From Candidatus Helarchaeota archaeon (lineage in GTDB: Archaea; Asgardarchaeota; Lokiarchaeia; Helarchaeales; HEL-GB-A): a stretch of 64,000 nt of DNA. The notes below the pieces were generated by a model. It made no database searches. It worked only from the letters and a program-made list of their open reading frames with translations, and was not told the DNA's origin. How positions within the stretch are numbered: the first letter of the stretch is position 1; each line of letters starts with the position of its first letter. Location of the stretch: contig JABXJT010000011.1 of assembly GCA_013375455.1 (NCBI GenBank), positions 1 to 64,000 on the forward strand, read 5' to 3'. A program made the position numbers and the translations under genes. Shown one piece after another: positions 39,276 to 48,789 of this stretch.

Positions 39276-41510
39276 TTATTTGGGAATTGGAGGAATTTGG
39301 GTCAAGAACCGGTCGGGGCGATACAGGGATTCCACCGCTAAATAGGTACATATACCCGTCCAGAGATGTGGTATGCTGATTCGTTGTTGAGCGATGCGTT
39401 CTGAATGCCCTGGCATCTTAATCCAGACATTGAGTTCTCCGTAGCAATCACTACCATTTATTGGCATTTCATTTACGATTATTTTAATTCCTCGCTCGAT
39501 AAGCGGTCGAATTTTCGATAATTTTGAGCTGATAATGCCCAATACGAACACACGTTCCCCGAGATAGTTGTAGAATAGAGGTTTCTTGGCGATATTCTCT
39601 TCAACCACTCCAACTAGCTCGTTAATGAGTACTTCAGCTCGCGGGTCATCATAACTTTCAAATACCGGAGCTGGAAACAACACCCACCGTCCTCCTCGCC
39701 AGCCAATCTTTTTCATGATCGATTTGTCTTCAATCTTTTGAATAATTCCGTTCCGTAGTGCAATTGCTGATGCGTTCCACCGTTCGATCAAGTTGGGATC
39801 AATGCCCCATCGACGTCCTGCATCCACCGCCGCAGCGAGCCCCGTCAGAATCGAAGCAGCCCCGTGTAAGGTGGCCTTAGGGCTTATATTATCATCCTCA
39901 AAACTTCGCTTTATCCACCCTTTACGCCTTTTAACATTACTTTCAATTGCATTCGCTGCGAGCTGGAGTGTTTCTAGACTTGCTTTCAGATATGCAGGTC
40001 GATCAGCTTCCCTAACAAACTGTTCATGCCGCCAGATATCCCAGACAATTAATGCGGTTTCATCAATCTCGAGAGGAATAATCCAGAGACCTCCCTTTTT
40101 CCGCGTGGAAGTTGTGTATAAGTTAGCGTCCCAATGCCCGCGAGGGGAATAAAATGGGAATTTTACCCCCAGCAACCACGTTAAGCTAAAGGAAAGCCTA
40201 TTTCTTCGTTGCGTGCGACAATAGAACTCGAGGTGTTGGTCAACCACCTCAGGGAACCCAGCGAGGTCAAGCGCAAGGTCAATAAATGCCCCATCGCGCG
40301 GCCAATCGTAGCGGTACGCAGGTTGCCGGGTTGGAGCAGCGACAATAGCCCCACTGCTACGATCACGACCAATGAAGAGATTGCTTATTCCACGTTGGGA
40401 TAGCCGCTTCTCTGCGGGTTTTGCTTGGGGTGGAATTTTTACCCGCTTCACCAAATCCATCCACGAATCGATTGTCTTTTGCTTAAGAACGTCTAACCCT
40501 TGCTTCCGAGCATCTAAAATGATTTTCACGCTTCCTACCGCAGTATCAGCTATAGCAGTGAGAATTATGACTTTCAGGCTATCCTTTTTTAGAACACGTT
40601 CCAGACCTGCATCGACAGGACCAATAAATCCTCGATTTCCATTTAATTTCCCAGTTCGCGCGTTTTCATATGCCCCTACAGGTGCATTCTTGCTAACAGA
40701 TCTTCCACGTCTATCTGCCCCGACCTGAAATCCATCGGATGGAGCGAGCATTCCCAGTGAAATGAAAATTCCTCCCTCAGGATATAGCTCATCGATCATT
40801 TCAGGGGATAATTCCTGGTCGAGTTGAGGTGCAAGCCGCCCCTTTTTCTTTGCATTTGGAAGAAAATATAGTACTACCGATTTATTTGAGAAATACACTG
40901 CGGCAAACCCTCGTTTTTTCGAATCAGGTTTGCCCCAATTACGGTCTAGTTTATTCGAAGGGGCAAACGTGCCATAATAAAAGAAATTTTTTGCGGATGC
41001 TGCTTGAATTTGAAACTCTTGCACGAATAAATCGCCATACCAATCGACCCATTGACAGACTTCGATTTGAGCATCATTTCCCTGCAATTGCGTGCAAAGA
41101 ATCGGGCCGCCATCAGGTACATATCGACGCGAGCTCGTCCAAGTTTCATCACCAAACCATCTTAAACTTCCATCTTGGAAATAAATCCCTCCCTTCGCCC
41201 CCAACCCTGGGTAGACTTCATAAGGTCGTCCATATCTTCTCCAATCCAAGCTCGGGGCTTCCTTACCCCAACGCATATCCTTTGGGGAGAACCATCCCCT
41301 TAATCCTTGGGTTTTCGTGCAATAGCGTAAGTGATCGTAAAACGATAGCGTGGGCCATCTAAAATAAATTAACTCGCTCCATGGGCTAACTCCAACCGTG
41401 AGCCTCCCATTCCCCAATGCTCCAGCCGCATTCGTCCCCCCACCAAGACTTTCAATGGAAATATTAAAATCTTCTGGTTGATCCTCTAAACCATCATCAT
41501 TTTCGGTCAT
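39276..41510 (-). CDS. GH15 glucoamylase-family protein
   Basis: About 744 residues with the archaeal/bacterial GH15 layout. An N-terminal beta super-sandwich (GNGRLTVGVSPWSELIYFRWPTLSFYDHL) is followed by an alpha6/alpha6 barrel beginning IFIGRD-type segment LFIGRDRSSGAIVAAPTRQP and YRYDWPRDGAFIDLALDLAG, the substrate-binding signature. It probably hydrolyses alpha-glucans or trehalose-like sugars inside the cell, as there is no signal peptide. The ATG at 41510 (MTENDDGLEDQ), with GGAGAG ten bases upstream, is preferred over the TTG at 41528. Confidence 0.87.
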   Translation of the reverse strand: MTENDDGLEDQPEDFNISIESLGGGTNAAGALGNGRLTVGVSPWSELIYFRWPTLSFYDHLRYCTKTQGLRGWFSPKDMRWGKEAPSLDWRRYGRPYEVYPGLGAKGGIYFQDGSLRWFGDETWTSSRRYVPDGGPILCTQLQGNDAQIEVCQWVDWYGDLFVQEFQIQAASAKNFFYYGTFAPSNKLDRNWGKPDSKKRGFAAVYFSNKSVVLYFLPNAKKKGRLAPQLDQELSPEMIDELYPEGGIFISLGMLAPSDGFQVGADRRGRSVSKNAPVGAYENARTGKLNGNRGFIGPVDAGLERVLKKDSLKVIILTAIADTAVGSVKIILDARKQGLDVLKQKTIDSWMDLVKRVKIPPQAKPAEKRLSQRGISNLFIGRDRSSGAIVAAPTRQPAYRYDWPRDGAFIDLALDLAGFPEVVDQHLEFYCRTQRRNRLSFSLTWLLGVKFPFYSPRGHWDANLYTTSTRKKGGLWIIPLEIDETALIVWDIWRHEQFVREADRPAYLKASLETLQLAANAIESNVKRRKGWIKRSFEDDNISPKATLHGAASILTGLAAAVDAGRRWGIDPNLIERWNASAIALRNGIIQKIEDKSIMKKIGWRGGRWVLFPAPVFESYDDPRAEVLINELVGVVEENIAKKPLFYNYLGERVFVLGIISSKLSKIRPLIERGIKIIVNEMPINGSDCYGELNVWIKMPGHSERIAQQRISIPHLWTGICTYLAVESLYRPDRFLTQIPPIPK

Positions 41511-41621
41511 TGTAATAAATCTCTCCAATCATCATAGGAATTTATTTAATCAAATCTATTGGTCAACACTTTTTTATTTTATTACTCATTCTTATGTGTT
41601 AATCACGGAGCTGATTGGGCT

Positions 41622-42506
41622 TTGATTCATAATCTCTATATCATTAACGTCGGTGGCATTGCAATCTATACGAAAAATTTTGCAAAATCGTTGATGGATG
41701 AACAACTCATCTCAGGATTCATATTAGCAGTAGGAAATTTTGCAAAGGAAGCAGTAGGCTCAGGCTTACGGAAAATAGAAATGGAGACCGGAGAACAATT
41801 ATTTGTCTACCATGATCTTTCAACAAGATTAACTGCCGCGGCTGTTACTGGCTCAAAAGATCACCCAAAGTTGGTTTCTAACGTTCTCCCAGAAATCCTG
41901 GCGTTTTTTGCTAAATATTTTGGTGACAAACTCGATAGCCCTCATCTTGCACGAGAGGTTCCTAAATTTGATCCGATAGTAAAATCGATTTTAGAAGGAA
42001 AAACTGCAGAACGGAATAAGAAGAGGTTTATCTTTGGTCTTATATTAGGATCTTTGTTATTAATTCTTTTATTGATTCTATTTATAATACCCTTGGCATT
42101 AATCGCTATGAATTTCCAAACAGGATTAGAACAATTAATAGCAGCAACAATTGATTATTTTGATCCTGAATTCTTAGCCGGTATTTTATCGTTAACGGTT
42201 GGATTATTCTTCATGCTCGAGCTAGTTCTTGTTGCCATTTTCCTCCCGAGTTCTTTTGTAGCAGGTTATACCGCCGGAAGTCGAAGTCGTGGTAAATGGA
42301 TTGGTGTTGCTTTCTTTTTCCTCACGACTGTGCTATCTATAGTCCTTGGTATATTTAATGTTGGTGCACTGTTATTAACCGTAATTTTAATTGTATTTTT
42401 TCCCCTTGCGCTAATAACGTCAATCGCAATGGGATATCTAGGTGGATTAAGGCGAGATAAAAGAAAATTATACCCCATTGATCCGGAAAAGAAGTTAGAT
42501 ACGTAA
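41622..42506 (+). CDS. longin-like domain protein with four membrane helices
   Basis: About 294 residues. The N-terminal 125 (IHNLYIINVGGIAIYTKNF...SGFILAVGNFAKEAV...IEMETGEQLFVYHDLSTRLTAAAV) have the strand-helix order of longin-like domains, which in Asgard archaea are linked to small GTPase systems. A basic stretch then precedes four hydrophobic helices (GLILGSLLLILLLILFIIPL, LTVGLFFMLELVLVAIF, FFFLTTVLSIVLGIF, LTVILIVFFPLALI), so the longin faces the cytosol on a membrane anchor. TTG at 41622 after GGAG is chosen over the TTG at 41559. Confidence 0.72.
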   Translation: MIHNLYIINVGGIAIYTKNFAKSLMDEQLISGFILAVGNFAKEAVGSGLRKIEMETGEQLFVYHDLSTRLTAAAVTGSKDHPKLVSNVLPEILAFFAKYFGDKLDSPHLAREVPKFDPIVKSILEGKTAERNKKRFIFGLILGSLLLILLLILFIIPLALIAMNFQTGLEQLIAATIDYFDPEFLAGILSLTVGLFFMLELVLVAIFLPSSFVAGYTAGSRSRGKWIGVAFFFLTTVLSIVLGIFNVGALLLTVILIVFFPLALITSIAMGYLGGLRRDKRKLYPIDPEKKLDT

Positions 42507-42522
42507 AATTTAATTTCGCCAT

Positions 42523-43734
42523 TCATTTTTTCAAAAAATCCTCAAGCTTATCGAAAGCTTGCTCTAACACCGGAAGGGGCGCAAGATATACCACGCGAAA
42601 ATGCCCAGTTCCATATTTAGGTCCAAACCCAGATCCATATACGAATAGGACTTGTTTTTTATTCAATAAGTCGATGACAAATTCCTTATCATTCTTCCAA
42701 CGAGTGCCTAAATCTATCTTTGGAAACACGTAAAAAGCCCCTTCAGGGACACTACAATGAATTTCCTCGAGTTCATTCAACCGTTTACACGTATAATCTC
42801 GCCTTTTTCGAAGTTTAGCAACCATTTCAGAAATATGACCTTGTGGTCCGCGTAAAGCTGAGATGGCAGCCACCTGTGAAGGACCGTTAGCACATAAACG
42901 AATTCTTGCCATACGTTTTATATCCTCTTTAAGCTCGTCTAAATAATTCTCTGGATCGCAATAGTATACGTATCCAAGGCGCCATCCCGTCATAAGATAT
43001 GCCTTTGAAAACCCATTTAATCCAATAACCGGCACGTCTTTTGCCAACCTTGCCACGCTGACGAACTTCTTATCATAGGTAATTTGATCATAAATTTCGT
43101 CTGCAATGATTGGTAATTGATATTCCCCAGCGAGATCTATTATCTCTAATAGATGCTTTTCACTATATACTACCCCAACCGGATTGTTTGGAGAAAGAAT
43201 CAGAATTCCTCGCGTTCGCTCGGTAATTTTTTGGCGAATATCATCAATGTCCGGCTGCCAATCATTCGCTTCATCCAATTTATATTCAACTGGACTTCCG
43301 TCATAGAATTTAGTATAACTCAACCAAGGTGGATATGAAGGTCCAGGGAGGAGGAGTTCATCCTTTTTTTCAATTAAAGCTGCTAATAAAAATGCAATTC
43401 CCTCAGATACACCTGATGTAATTAATATATCCTCTTTAGTTACTGAAATTCTATTCGCAAGAGATCTCTCAGCGATTGCTTCCCGCAGCTCGGGTAATCC
43501 TAAGGAATCCATGTAAAGGTTTTCCCCCTCATCTACCGCTTTTTTTAATGCATCTTTAATATGTTGTGGGGTATCAAAATCATATTTAGGGGGATCTCCT
43601 ATAGAAAGATATGTTATTTTTTTTCCTTCTTCTTCTAATTCCTTAGCAATAGCAACTACATCACGGATGGCATATTCTATCGTTTTAATGCGTGCAGTGG
43701 TTGAAATAACTTTTTTAGTCTTCATCATCTTCAC
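42523..43734 (-). CDS. class I aminotransferase (alanine/aspartate type)
   Basis: A 403-residue fold-type I PLP enzyme. LSIGDPPKYDFDTP, ITSGVSEGIAFLLAAL, LSPNNPVGVVYS, IIADEIYDQITYD, and GFSKAYLMTGWRLGY with the PLP lysine. C-terminal RVVYLAPLPVL contains the substrate-binding Arg. Resembles archaeal AlaA/AspC-type enzymes; exact amino acid specificity is not evident. GTG at 43734 and ATGs at 43728/43725 are close alternatives. Convergent with the longin-TM gene. Confidence 0.9.
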   Translation of the reverse strand: MKMMKTKKVISTTARIKTIEYAIRDVVAIAKELEEEGKKITYLSIGDPPKYDFDTPQHIKDALKKAVDEGENLYMDSLGLPELREAIAERSLANRISVTKEDILITSGVSEGIAFLLAALIEKKDELLLPGPSYPPWLSYTKFYDGSPVEYKLDEANDWQPDIDDIRQKITERTRGILILSPNNPVGVVYSEKHLLEIIDLAGEYQLPIIADEIYDQITYDKKFVSVARLAKDVPVIGLNGFSKAYLMTGWRLGYVYYCDPENYLDELKEDIKRMARIRLCANGPSQVAAISALRGPQGHISEMVAKLRKRRDYTCKRLNELEEIHCSVPEGAFYVFPKIDLGTRWKNDKEFVIDLLNKKQVLFVYGSGFGPKYGTGHFRVVYLAPLPVLEQAFDKLEDFLKK

Positions 43735-43906
43735 GAAATCCAGCCATTCTTTTAAAATAGATTGGGATATAAGGAGAAGACATCCTTAAAAATTTTCCTT
43801 TTGAATAAATTCCTTTTAAAATGAGGGTATTATTTTTGAGTAGAAAGATTACTAAAGTAGAATAAATTTAAGTTTTTATAATAGATATTTACATCTATTT
43901 TATTCT

Positions 43907-44491
43907 GTGATGAATATGGGCTTTATAAATGATTATTTACCTCCATATCAAAAAACCGTGAATCTTGTACTTGCAAGCATAATGACTGCATTAGTATGCG
44001 TGACGACCTTTTTTTTCCAAATCCCGATTCCCGCAACAGGAGGATATTTCAACGTGGGCGAAGCTGTTATTTACATCTCAGCAATATTATTCGGTCCAAT
44101 TATTGGCGGTATTGCTGGAGGTGTTGGTGCTGCCCTAGCGGATACTATGAGTGGTCCATACATTATTTACGCTCCAGGAACTCTTGTGATTAAATTTTGC
44201 GAGGGTTTTATCATTGGCTTCATAATTTATAGGGCTCATTTGAAAAAATGGGAAGGCTGGAAGGAATACGTTATCATCATTACGGCAGTGATAATAGGCG
44301 GGTTATTCATGGTCCTTGGATATTTTGTTTATGAAGCATATATTTTAGGCTTAGGAGTACCTTACGCTGCGTGGGAAATTCCCTTCAACCTGACACAACT
44401 TGGAATCGGTGCAGCCGTCGCGATCCCAGTTAGTATCGGAATTCAAAAAGCATATCCTATAAAGGAATCTCCCAAAGAGGAGATCGGTTAG
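43907..44491 (+). CDS. ECF transporter S-component
   Basis: 194-residue membrane protein with about six hydrophobic helices and the typical S-component start: a helix LVLASIMTALVCVTTFF, then GYFNVGEAVIYISAILFGPIIGGIAGGVGAALADT and YIIYAPGTLVIKFCEGFIIGFI. These bind a vitamin and hand it to a shared energising module encoded elsewhere. The substrate cannot be told. TTTTTATAATAGA lies about 30 bases upstream and there is no Shine-Dalgarno, which suggests a near-leaderless message. Its 3' end overlaps the opposite gene by four bases. Confidence 0.85.
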   Translation: MMNMGFINDYLPPYQKTVNLVLASIMTALVCVTTFFFQIPIPATGGYFNVGEAVIYISAILFGPIIGGIAGGVGAALADTMSGPYIIYAPGTLVIKFCEGFIIGFIIYRAHLKKWEGWKEYVIIITAVIIGGLFMVLGYFVYEAYILGLGVPYAAWEIPFNLTQLGIGAAVAIPVSIGIQKAYPIKESPKEEIG

Positions 44492-45036
44492 CCGTCCGTA
44501 TTAGCTTTTTGAGAATCTTCCTTTTCCCTATTTTCATTCTCGGACATTTTCTCTTTAGTCTCAGGAACGTTGATAAATCTCTTTAAAGAATCCTTAATTA
44601 ATATCTCTAATTCTTTCGTTCCATTGTCAATAGCTACCATTATAATGGCAATATTTCGGGAGGGAATTTTCCCTTTTTCTTGTAAACTCTTGAAAACACG
44701 CCCGACGACCGGTTTTAATATTAAATTACTCAAGCTAATTAATCCATGAGCTTGACTCAAATAATTTAATTGTTCATTGCCCTGCGTTCCTAAATGTAGC
44801 GTGAAATAAAACCAAGTTGCAGCGAATACAGCTATTTTAACATTTAATATTAATTCTAATCCCCTTTCCCCAACCCATTGTACTTCTTCTTCCAAATTTT
44901 TGCCACTTTGAGCCATTGCATTTCCGAAGGATTCTATAGCATTCCGCACATCTTTATCCTTCAAAGATTTAATCCCTTTATCAATGGTGTTAATAATTTC
45001 CAGCCTATCCACATCCAAAACTCTTTCAGACGTCAA
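44488..45036 (-). CDS. hypothetical helical protein
   Basis: 182 residues, not recognised. Mostly amphipathic helix (VDRLEIINTIDKGIKSLKDKDVRNAIESFGNAMAQ) with one more hydrophobic stretch (LNVKIAVFAATWFYFTLHLG) too polar at its edges to be a clear membrane helix, and a Lys/Glu/Asn-rich tail. TTG start, weak ribosome site. It lies 29 bases behind the m5C methyltransferase gene on the same strand and may be co-transcribed. Confidence 0.6.
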   Translation of the reverse strand: MTSERVLDVDRLEIINTIDKGIKSLKDKDVRNAIESFGNAMAQSGKNLEEEVQWVGERGLELILNVKIAVFAATWFYFTLHLGTQGNEQLNYLSQAHGLISLSNLILKPVVGRVFKSLQEKGKIPSRNIAIIMVAIDNGTKELEILIKDSLKRFINVPETKEKMSENENREKEDSQKANTDG

Positions 45037-45065
45037 TCATCTTTTCTATGGAAAAATAATATTCG

Positions 45066-46415
45066 TCATTCCCTTTTTAATTTTGCAATAAAAAATCCCT
45101 CAGTATCATGTAAGTAAGGATAAAGCCGTTGGGTCTCAGATAATCCAAGAAATCCAGGCACGCCAATGAAAGGAGTTGCAGGGACTAGGGTAAAATCGGG
45201 GAAAACACGTAAGAACTTTTTTATTAAATGCTCGTTTTCCTCCAAAGTAATGGAACAAGTGGAATAGACAATCTCTCCGGAACTTTTTAATGTTTTTTCT
45301 GCCGCTATTAATAATTTCCATTGTATGGAAGTTAGTATTTCCAGTTCCTTCATTTGAAATTTCCATTTTGAATAGGGACGCGAATCAAATGTCCCAGTGC
45401 CACTACAAGGAGGGTCAATTAGAACTTTATCAGCACGTTCTCTAATGTATTTTGGCCCGTTCTCCCCTACGGCATTAATAACATAAATATTTCTAAGTCC
45501 ATATTTCGATAATTTTGTAGAAAGTTCCAACAATCTCCTAGATGACCGATCAATTGACAAAATCATCCCAGTATTTTGCAATAATTGCCCCAAGTGCATG
45601 CTTTTGCCTCCAGGGGCAGCGCACAAGTCAAAAATGATATCCCCTTCCTGAGGATTAATAACATGAGAAATAAGTGCTGAAGCCTTATCTTGGACGTAGA
45701 TTAACCCTTCTTCATTTAAGGTGCTGCGCATGATGGGATATTTCCATCTCGATATCGCAATTACATCGGGCAGATCCTGATCTACTGAGAATGTGAATTC
45801 TTCTCGTTCTAATAGATCAACCACACTTGATAAGTCCGTTTTTAACGTATTGACCCGAATATAAAAGCCATTCTCTTCTATAGATTTCTTTAAAAATTTG
45901 ATCGTATCTGGGAATCCAATCAAATCTATGAGATACTCAATAAACCAAATGGGATGATTATATTGAAAGCTTAACTTTTCAATATCGGTCGAATCCGTAA
46001 TCAGATCGTCCAGTTTCATGTTTTCAATTTTTCGTAAAAGTGCATTTGTGAATTTTGAAACCGACTCTCCAAAGCGATCTTTCGATACTTCCACGATAAA
46101 ACTGGTTATTTTAGGTGGTGGGACGTTTAGTTGTGGGGACTTAAGAATATATACCCCGATTCTTAGTAGGTTTCGGAGTAAAGGATATAGCTTATCAATC
46201 GTCCCCTTCTCAAGTGAATTTTTTATTAACAAATCAATCGTATTTAATCGGCGTAAAGTTTCAAAAACTAGTGAATGAATGGCCCCTCTTATTCGCCAGT
46301 CTGTTATGTTATATTTTTCACTCATTCTATTTAACGCATCACGCTCTGATATTCCTGTTTCAACTGCTGTTATTGCCTCTGCAGCAACCAGTTCCTTATC
46401 GATTGGTGCCCCCAA
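45066..46415 (-). CDS. RsmB-type RNA m5C methyltransferase
   Basis: 449 residues: an N-terminal NusB-like helical domain (about 1-140) and a NOL1/NOP2/Sun-type SAM methyltransferase. FDLCAAPGGKSMHLGQLL is the SAM motif, IDPPCSGTGTFDSRP and YSTCSITLEENEHLI carry the two catalytic cysteines for cytosine-5 methylation of rRNA or tRNA. The NusB-fused layout is that of bacterial RsmB. TTG start at 46415 preceded by GGGATATAAA. Target RNA is unknown. Confidence 0.88.
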   Translation of the reverse strand: MGAPIDKELVAAEAITAVETGISERDALNRMSEKYNITDWRIRGAIHSLVFETLRRLNTIDLLIKNSLEKGTIDKLYPLLRNLLRIGVYILKSPQLNVPPPKITSFIVEVSKDRFGESVSKFTNALLRKIENMKLDDLITDSTDIEKLSFQYNHPIWFIEYLIDLIGFPDTIKFLKKSIEENGFYIRVNTLKTDLSSVVDLLEREEFTFSVDQDLPDVIAISRWKYPIMRSTLNEEGLIYVQDKASALISHVINPQEGDIIFDLCAAPGGKSMHLGQLLQNTGMILSIDRSSRRLLELSTKLSKYGLRNIYVINAVGENGPKYIRERADKVLIDPPCSGTGTFDSRPYSKWKFQMKELEILTSIQWKLLIAAEKTLKSSGEIVYSTCSITLEENEHLIKKFLRVFPDFTLVPATPFIGVPGFLGLSETQRLYPYLHDTEGFFIAKLKRE

Positions 46416-46549
46416 TTTATATCCCTTGAATTAAAATTTGCATTCTTTTTATAAAGAATGAAATAATGTTTATAATTATTATTTACCATTTGTATTAATA
46501 CCATTCTGAGCTTGTGGCAAAATTTGAATAATGACCTGAGGTTGGAAAC

Positions 46550-46789
46550 TTGCAACTCAATTCAATTAAAGACATAAAACTTGAATTAAAAAGAATTCGA
46601 AAAAGGCAAAATCTACATAAATTAGATGCTAAAGCCAAGCGCAAAAAAATAAAATTACGGACAAAGCTTTGGAAATTACTCAGGGAACAAGGTCCCTCTA
46701 GTACGTCTCCTAAACCTAAAAGAAAACTAAAACCCAAAGAAGAACAGGAAAGTATCGGAAAAGCGAAAGGAACAGGGCGATACACTTAA
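46550..46789 (+). CDS. small basic hypothetical protein
   Basis: 79 residues, strongly Lys/Arg-rich (KDIKLELKRIRKRQNLHKLDAKAKRKKIKLRTKLWKLL split over two helices, then a Pro/Lys tail ending GKGTGRYT-like). TTG start with GAGGTTGG seven bases upstream. The composition suggests nucleic acid or ribosome binding. No family recognised; it may also be a chance frame, though the ribosome site and tandem position before the Nif3-like gene favour coding. Confidence 0.45.
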   Translation: MQLNSIKDIKLELKRIRKRQNLHKLDAKAKRKKIKLRTKLWKLLREQGPSSTSPKPKRKLKPKEEQESIGKAKGTGRYT

Positions 46790-46827
46790 GAGACATCATA
46801 AGAATTAAACTAAAAATTTAATATTAT

Positions 46828-46834
46828 AGGATGG
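46828..46834 (+). promoter_or_regulatory. Shine-Dalgarno supporting an ATT start
   Basis: AGGATGG lies seven bases before ATT at 46842, the only start-like codon between an in-frame TGA and the Nif3-like core. Its own ATG (46831) and the next (46835) open frames that stop at once. Confidence 0.5.
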
Positions 46835-46841
46835 ATGACAA

Positions 46842-47639
46842 ATTACCAATTTATATGAACTCATAAAGACAATAGAAAACCTCACCGGCACCCAAAATAC
46901 CTCAGAAACGGCAATTAAACTTGGTACGACCAATCTTGAAGAACAGAAGAAAATTAAAATCAAAAAATGCCTTATCTCCCTCTATCCTCATCGCAACGCA
47001 TTACTGATGGCAGTCCGCGATAAATATGACCTTCTCATCACCTATAATTTACCTGATTTCTGGAATTTCAATCAAATCACGGATGAACTCTATCCAAAAA
47101 TAAGGATTTTGTTGCAGAATCGAATATCATTTTATGTAATTCCGAAAGATTGGGTGAATGCAAAATCTGGACTCATTGAAGTTATTTCCGAAGTATTTGA
47201 TCTTGAAGTCGTAGGCATCCTTCAGGTTAAGGAAAATGCGAATAAAGAAGTAACTCTAGGACGGATCTGCCAAATTACAACCCCTTCGAGCACTTTACAA
47301 AACTTGCTTACTTTAATCCAAGAAAAATTAAATATAACTTCATTACGGTATCTGGGAGACCCAGATTCTAATATTCGGAAAATTGGAATAATTGTTGGAA
47401 ATTCTTTGAGTACTAAATTATTAAAAATGGCAAAGCGGATGGAAATCGACACGATCATTTGCACTGATTTTACATTTAATGTAGAAAAAGTCGCGGAGGA
47501 ATTAGATATCAATTTAATTGATACAACTTTATATATAATAAATCTCGGGTTATTAAAATTAACACAAACTCTTCGAATGGAACATTTTGATGTTGACTTT
47601 GCTTTCGATAATCAAAAGCCCTCTTTTAAAATATTCTAA
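46842..47639 (+). CDS. Nif3-like protein lacking metal ligands, probable AUU start
   Basis: Nif3/DUF34-family fold of 265 residues. GRICQITTPSSTLQNLLTLI...LRYLGDPDSNIRKIGIIVG...DTIICTDF is characteristic. The dinuclear-metal His sites are missing: the usual HH after a strand is LITYNLP here, and the late His-x-x-x-Glu is TTLYIINLG, so it is probably not an active metal enzyme. The first standard start, ATG at 47007, would delete about 55 conserved-looking residues (YPHRNALLM precedes it). ATT at 46842 lies seven bases after AGGATGG, giving MTNLYELIK. Confidence 0.72.
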   Translation: MTNLYELIKTIENLTGTQNTSETAIKLGTTNLEEQKKIKIKKCLISLYPHRNALLMAVRDKYDLLITYNLPDFWNFNQITDELYPKIRILLQNRISFYVIPKDWVNAKSGLIEVISEVFDLEVVGILQVKENANKEVTLGRICQITTPSSTLQNLLTLIQEKLNITSLRYLGDPDSNIRKIGIIVGNSLSTKLLKMAKRMEIDTIICTDFTFNVEKVAEELDINLIDTTLYIINLGLLKLTQTLRMEHFDVDFAFDNQKPSFKIF

Positions 47640-47659
47640 TCTTTACGAATTGATTAAAA

Positions 47660-48778
47660 ATGTCTAAAACATTAAAAAAGCGCACGGTTTGCCTAAATCT
47701 GGTAAAATCCATTACTAAGAGGAAAGGCCATTTTACCATCACCGATATCATCAAAGAAACTAACGCTCCACGGAGCACCATCCAGGATTGGATAAATAGG
47801 TTAGTGAATGAAGGGTACATTACCAGAATTGAGGAGGCAACGGGCTCAAAACCCGCAAGATTTAGTTATGTAATGAAGAGCGAATACCCCACGGCTTGTA
47901 AGAACATTTTCACTTGTCTTGATAAGGATAATAATCTCGTTGAGATTTATCATTTCTGTGGAAGTGAAGGATGTACCACTTACTGTGCATACGCTCATAA
48001 ACAAACCGGGGGGGTAATTCTTGAGACAAGGCATGATGGGGTATTTCTTCGAGAGCTCGCGAAAATCGGAAGAGAACCGCTGGTCGGGCTTGGATCAAAA
48101 TCTGCTGTGGGCATTGAAGAAATTAGAGTTGAAGGAAACGAAATAGTTCAAACAATAAAAGCTACTGGTGGACCTGCTTATTCGCTCACCGAAACGATGG
48201 GCGGAGCCATGGGCGTTAAACACATAGAACATACAAAACAAAAATCGTTTATTGAGGGAAAAATATATACTGCTGCTTTAGAACATGTTACTGTCGGTGT
48301 TGATGATACTGACGATGTAGAAGAAGGCGCCACATGGGCTACCTCTCTCGCTCTTTTGAATAATTTAAAATCTATTAATCGCATTTCCCATAAAATTGTC
48401 TTCTTAAATCCCAATATTCGCTTTAAAACGCTTGGGAACAATGCATCCTTTATTGAATTCGCAGTTAGTGAATCAAACCTAGAACGCGTTATTAAAGACA
48501 TTCTTGAATTCTTACAGTATAAAACAGTTTCAGAACAGACCGCAATCGCGATAATGAGAGGTCTAGTTGTCCCCACTCAATTAAAGCAATTCGCAAATAA
48601 AGTTCGTGCAAAAGAAATTTCGATAGCTGAAGCCGAAACGGTTGCAAATGAATTAAATAACGTTGAGTTATACGAAATTACCGGTCTACAAGGAAAAATT
48701 GGAGCTCTAGCAAGCCTCGCTTTTCTCCGAGAAGATGCTACGAGCTTGCTGAACCCGGACATAAAAATTGAATTTTAA
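47660..48778 (+). CDS. DDTD-motif (TiaS-related) protein with N-terminal HTH
   Basis: 372 residues. An N-terminal winged helix (GHFTITDIIKETNAPRSTIQDWINRLVNEGYI) is followed by a Cys-bearing segment (FCGSEGCTTYCAYAHKQTGGVI) and VTVGVDDTDDVEEGATWATSLAL, the DDTD motif of TiaS-type tRNA(Ile2) agmatidine synthases and related archaeal proteins such as the methanogenesis-marker-11 type. It lacks the C-terminal OB/zinc parts of TiaS, so it is more likely one of the uncharacterised relatives. Twenty bases behind the Nif3-like gene. Confidence 0.6.
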   Translation: MSKTLKKRTVCLNLVKSITKRKGHFTITDIIKETNAPRSTIQDWINRLVNEGYITRIEEATGSKPARFSYVMKSEYPTACKNIFTCLDKDNNLVEIYHFCGSEGCTTYCAYAHKQTGGVILETRHDGVFLRELAKIGREPLVGLGSKSAVGIEEIRVEGNEIVQTIKATGGPAYSLTETMGGAMGVKHIEHTKQKSFIEGKIYTAALEHVTVGVDDTDDVEEGATWATSLALLNNLKSINRISHKIVFLNPNIRFKTLGNNASFIEFAVSESNLERVIKDILEFLQYKTVSEQTAIAIMRGLVVPTQLKQFANKVRAKEISIAEAETVANELNNVELYEITGLQGKIGALASLAFLREDATSLLNPDIKIEF

Positions 48779-48789
48779 TTTCTATTATT

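Noticed and set aside
40829..41362. 177-residue plus-strand frame inside the GH15 gene
   Set aside because: Antisense shadow of GH15 with His/Asn/Arg-rich composition and no motif.
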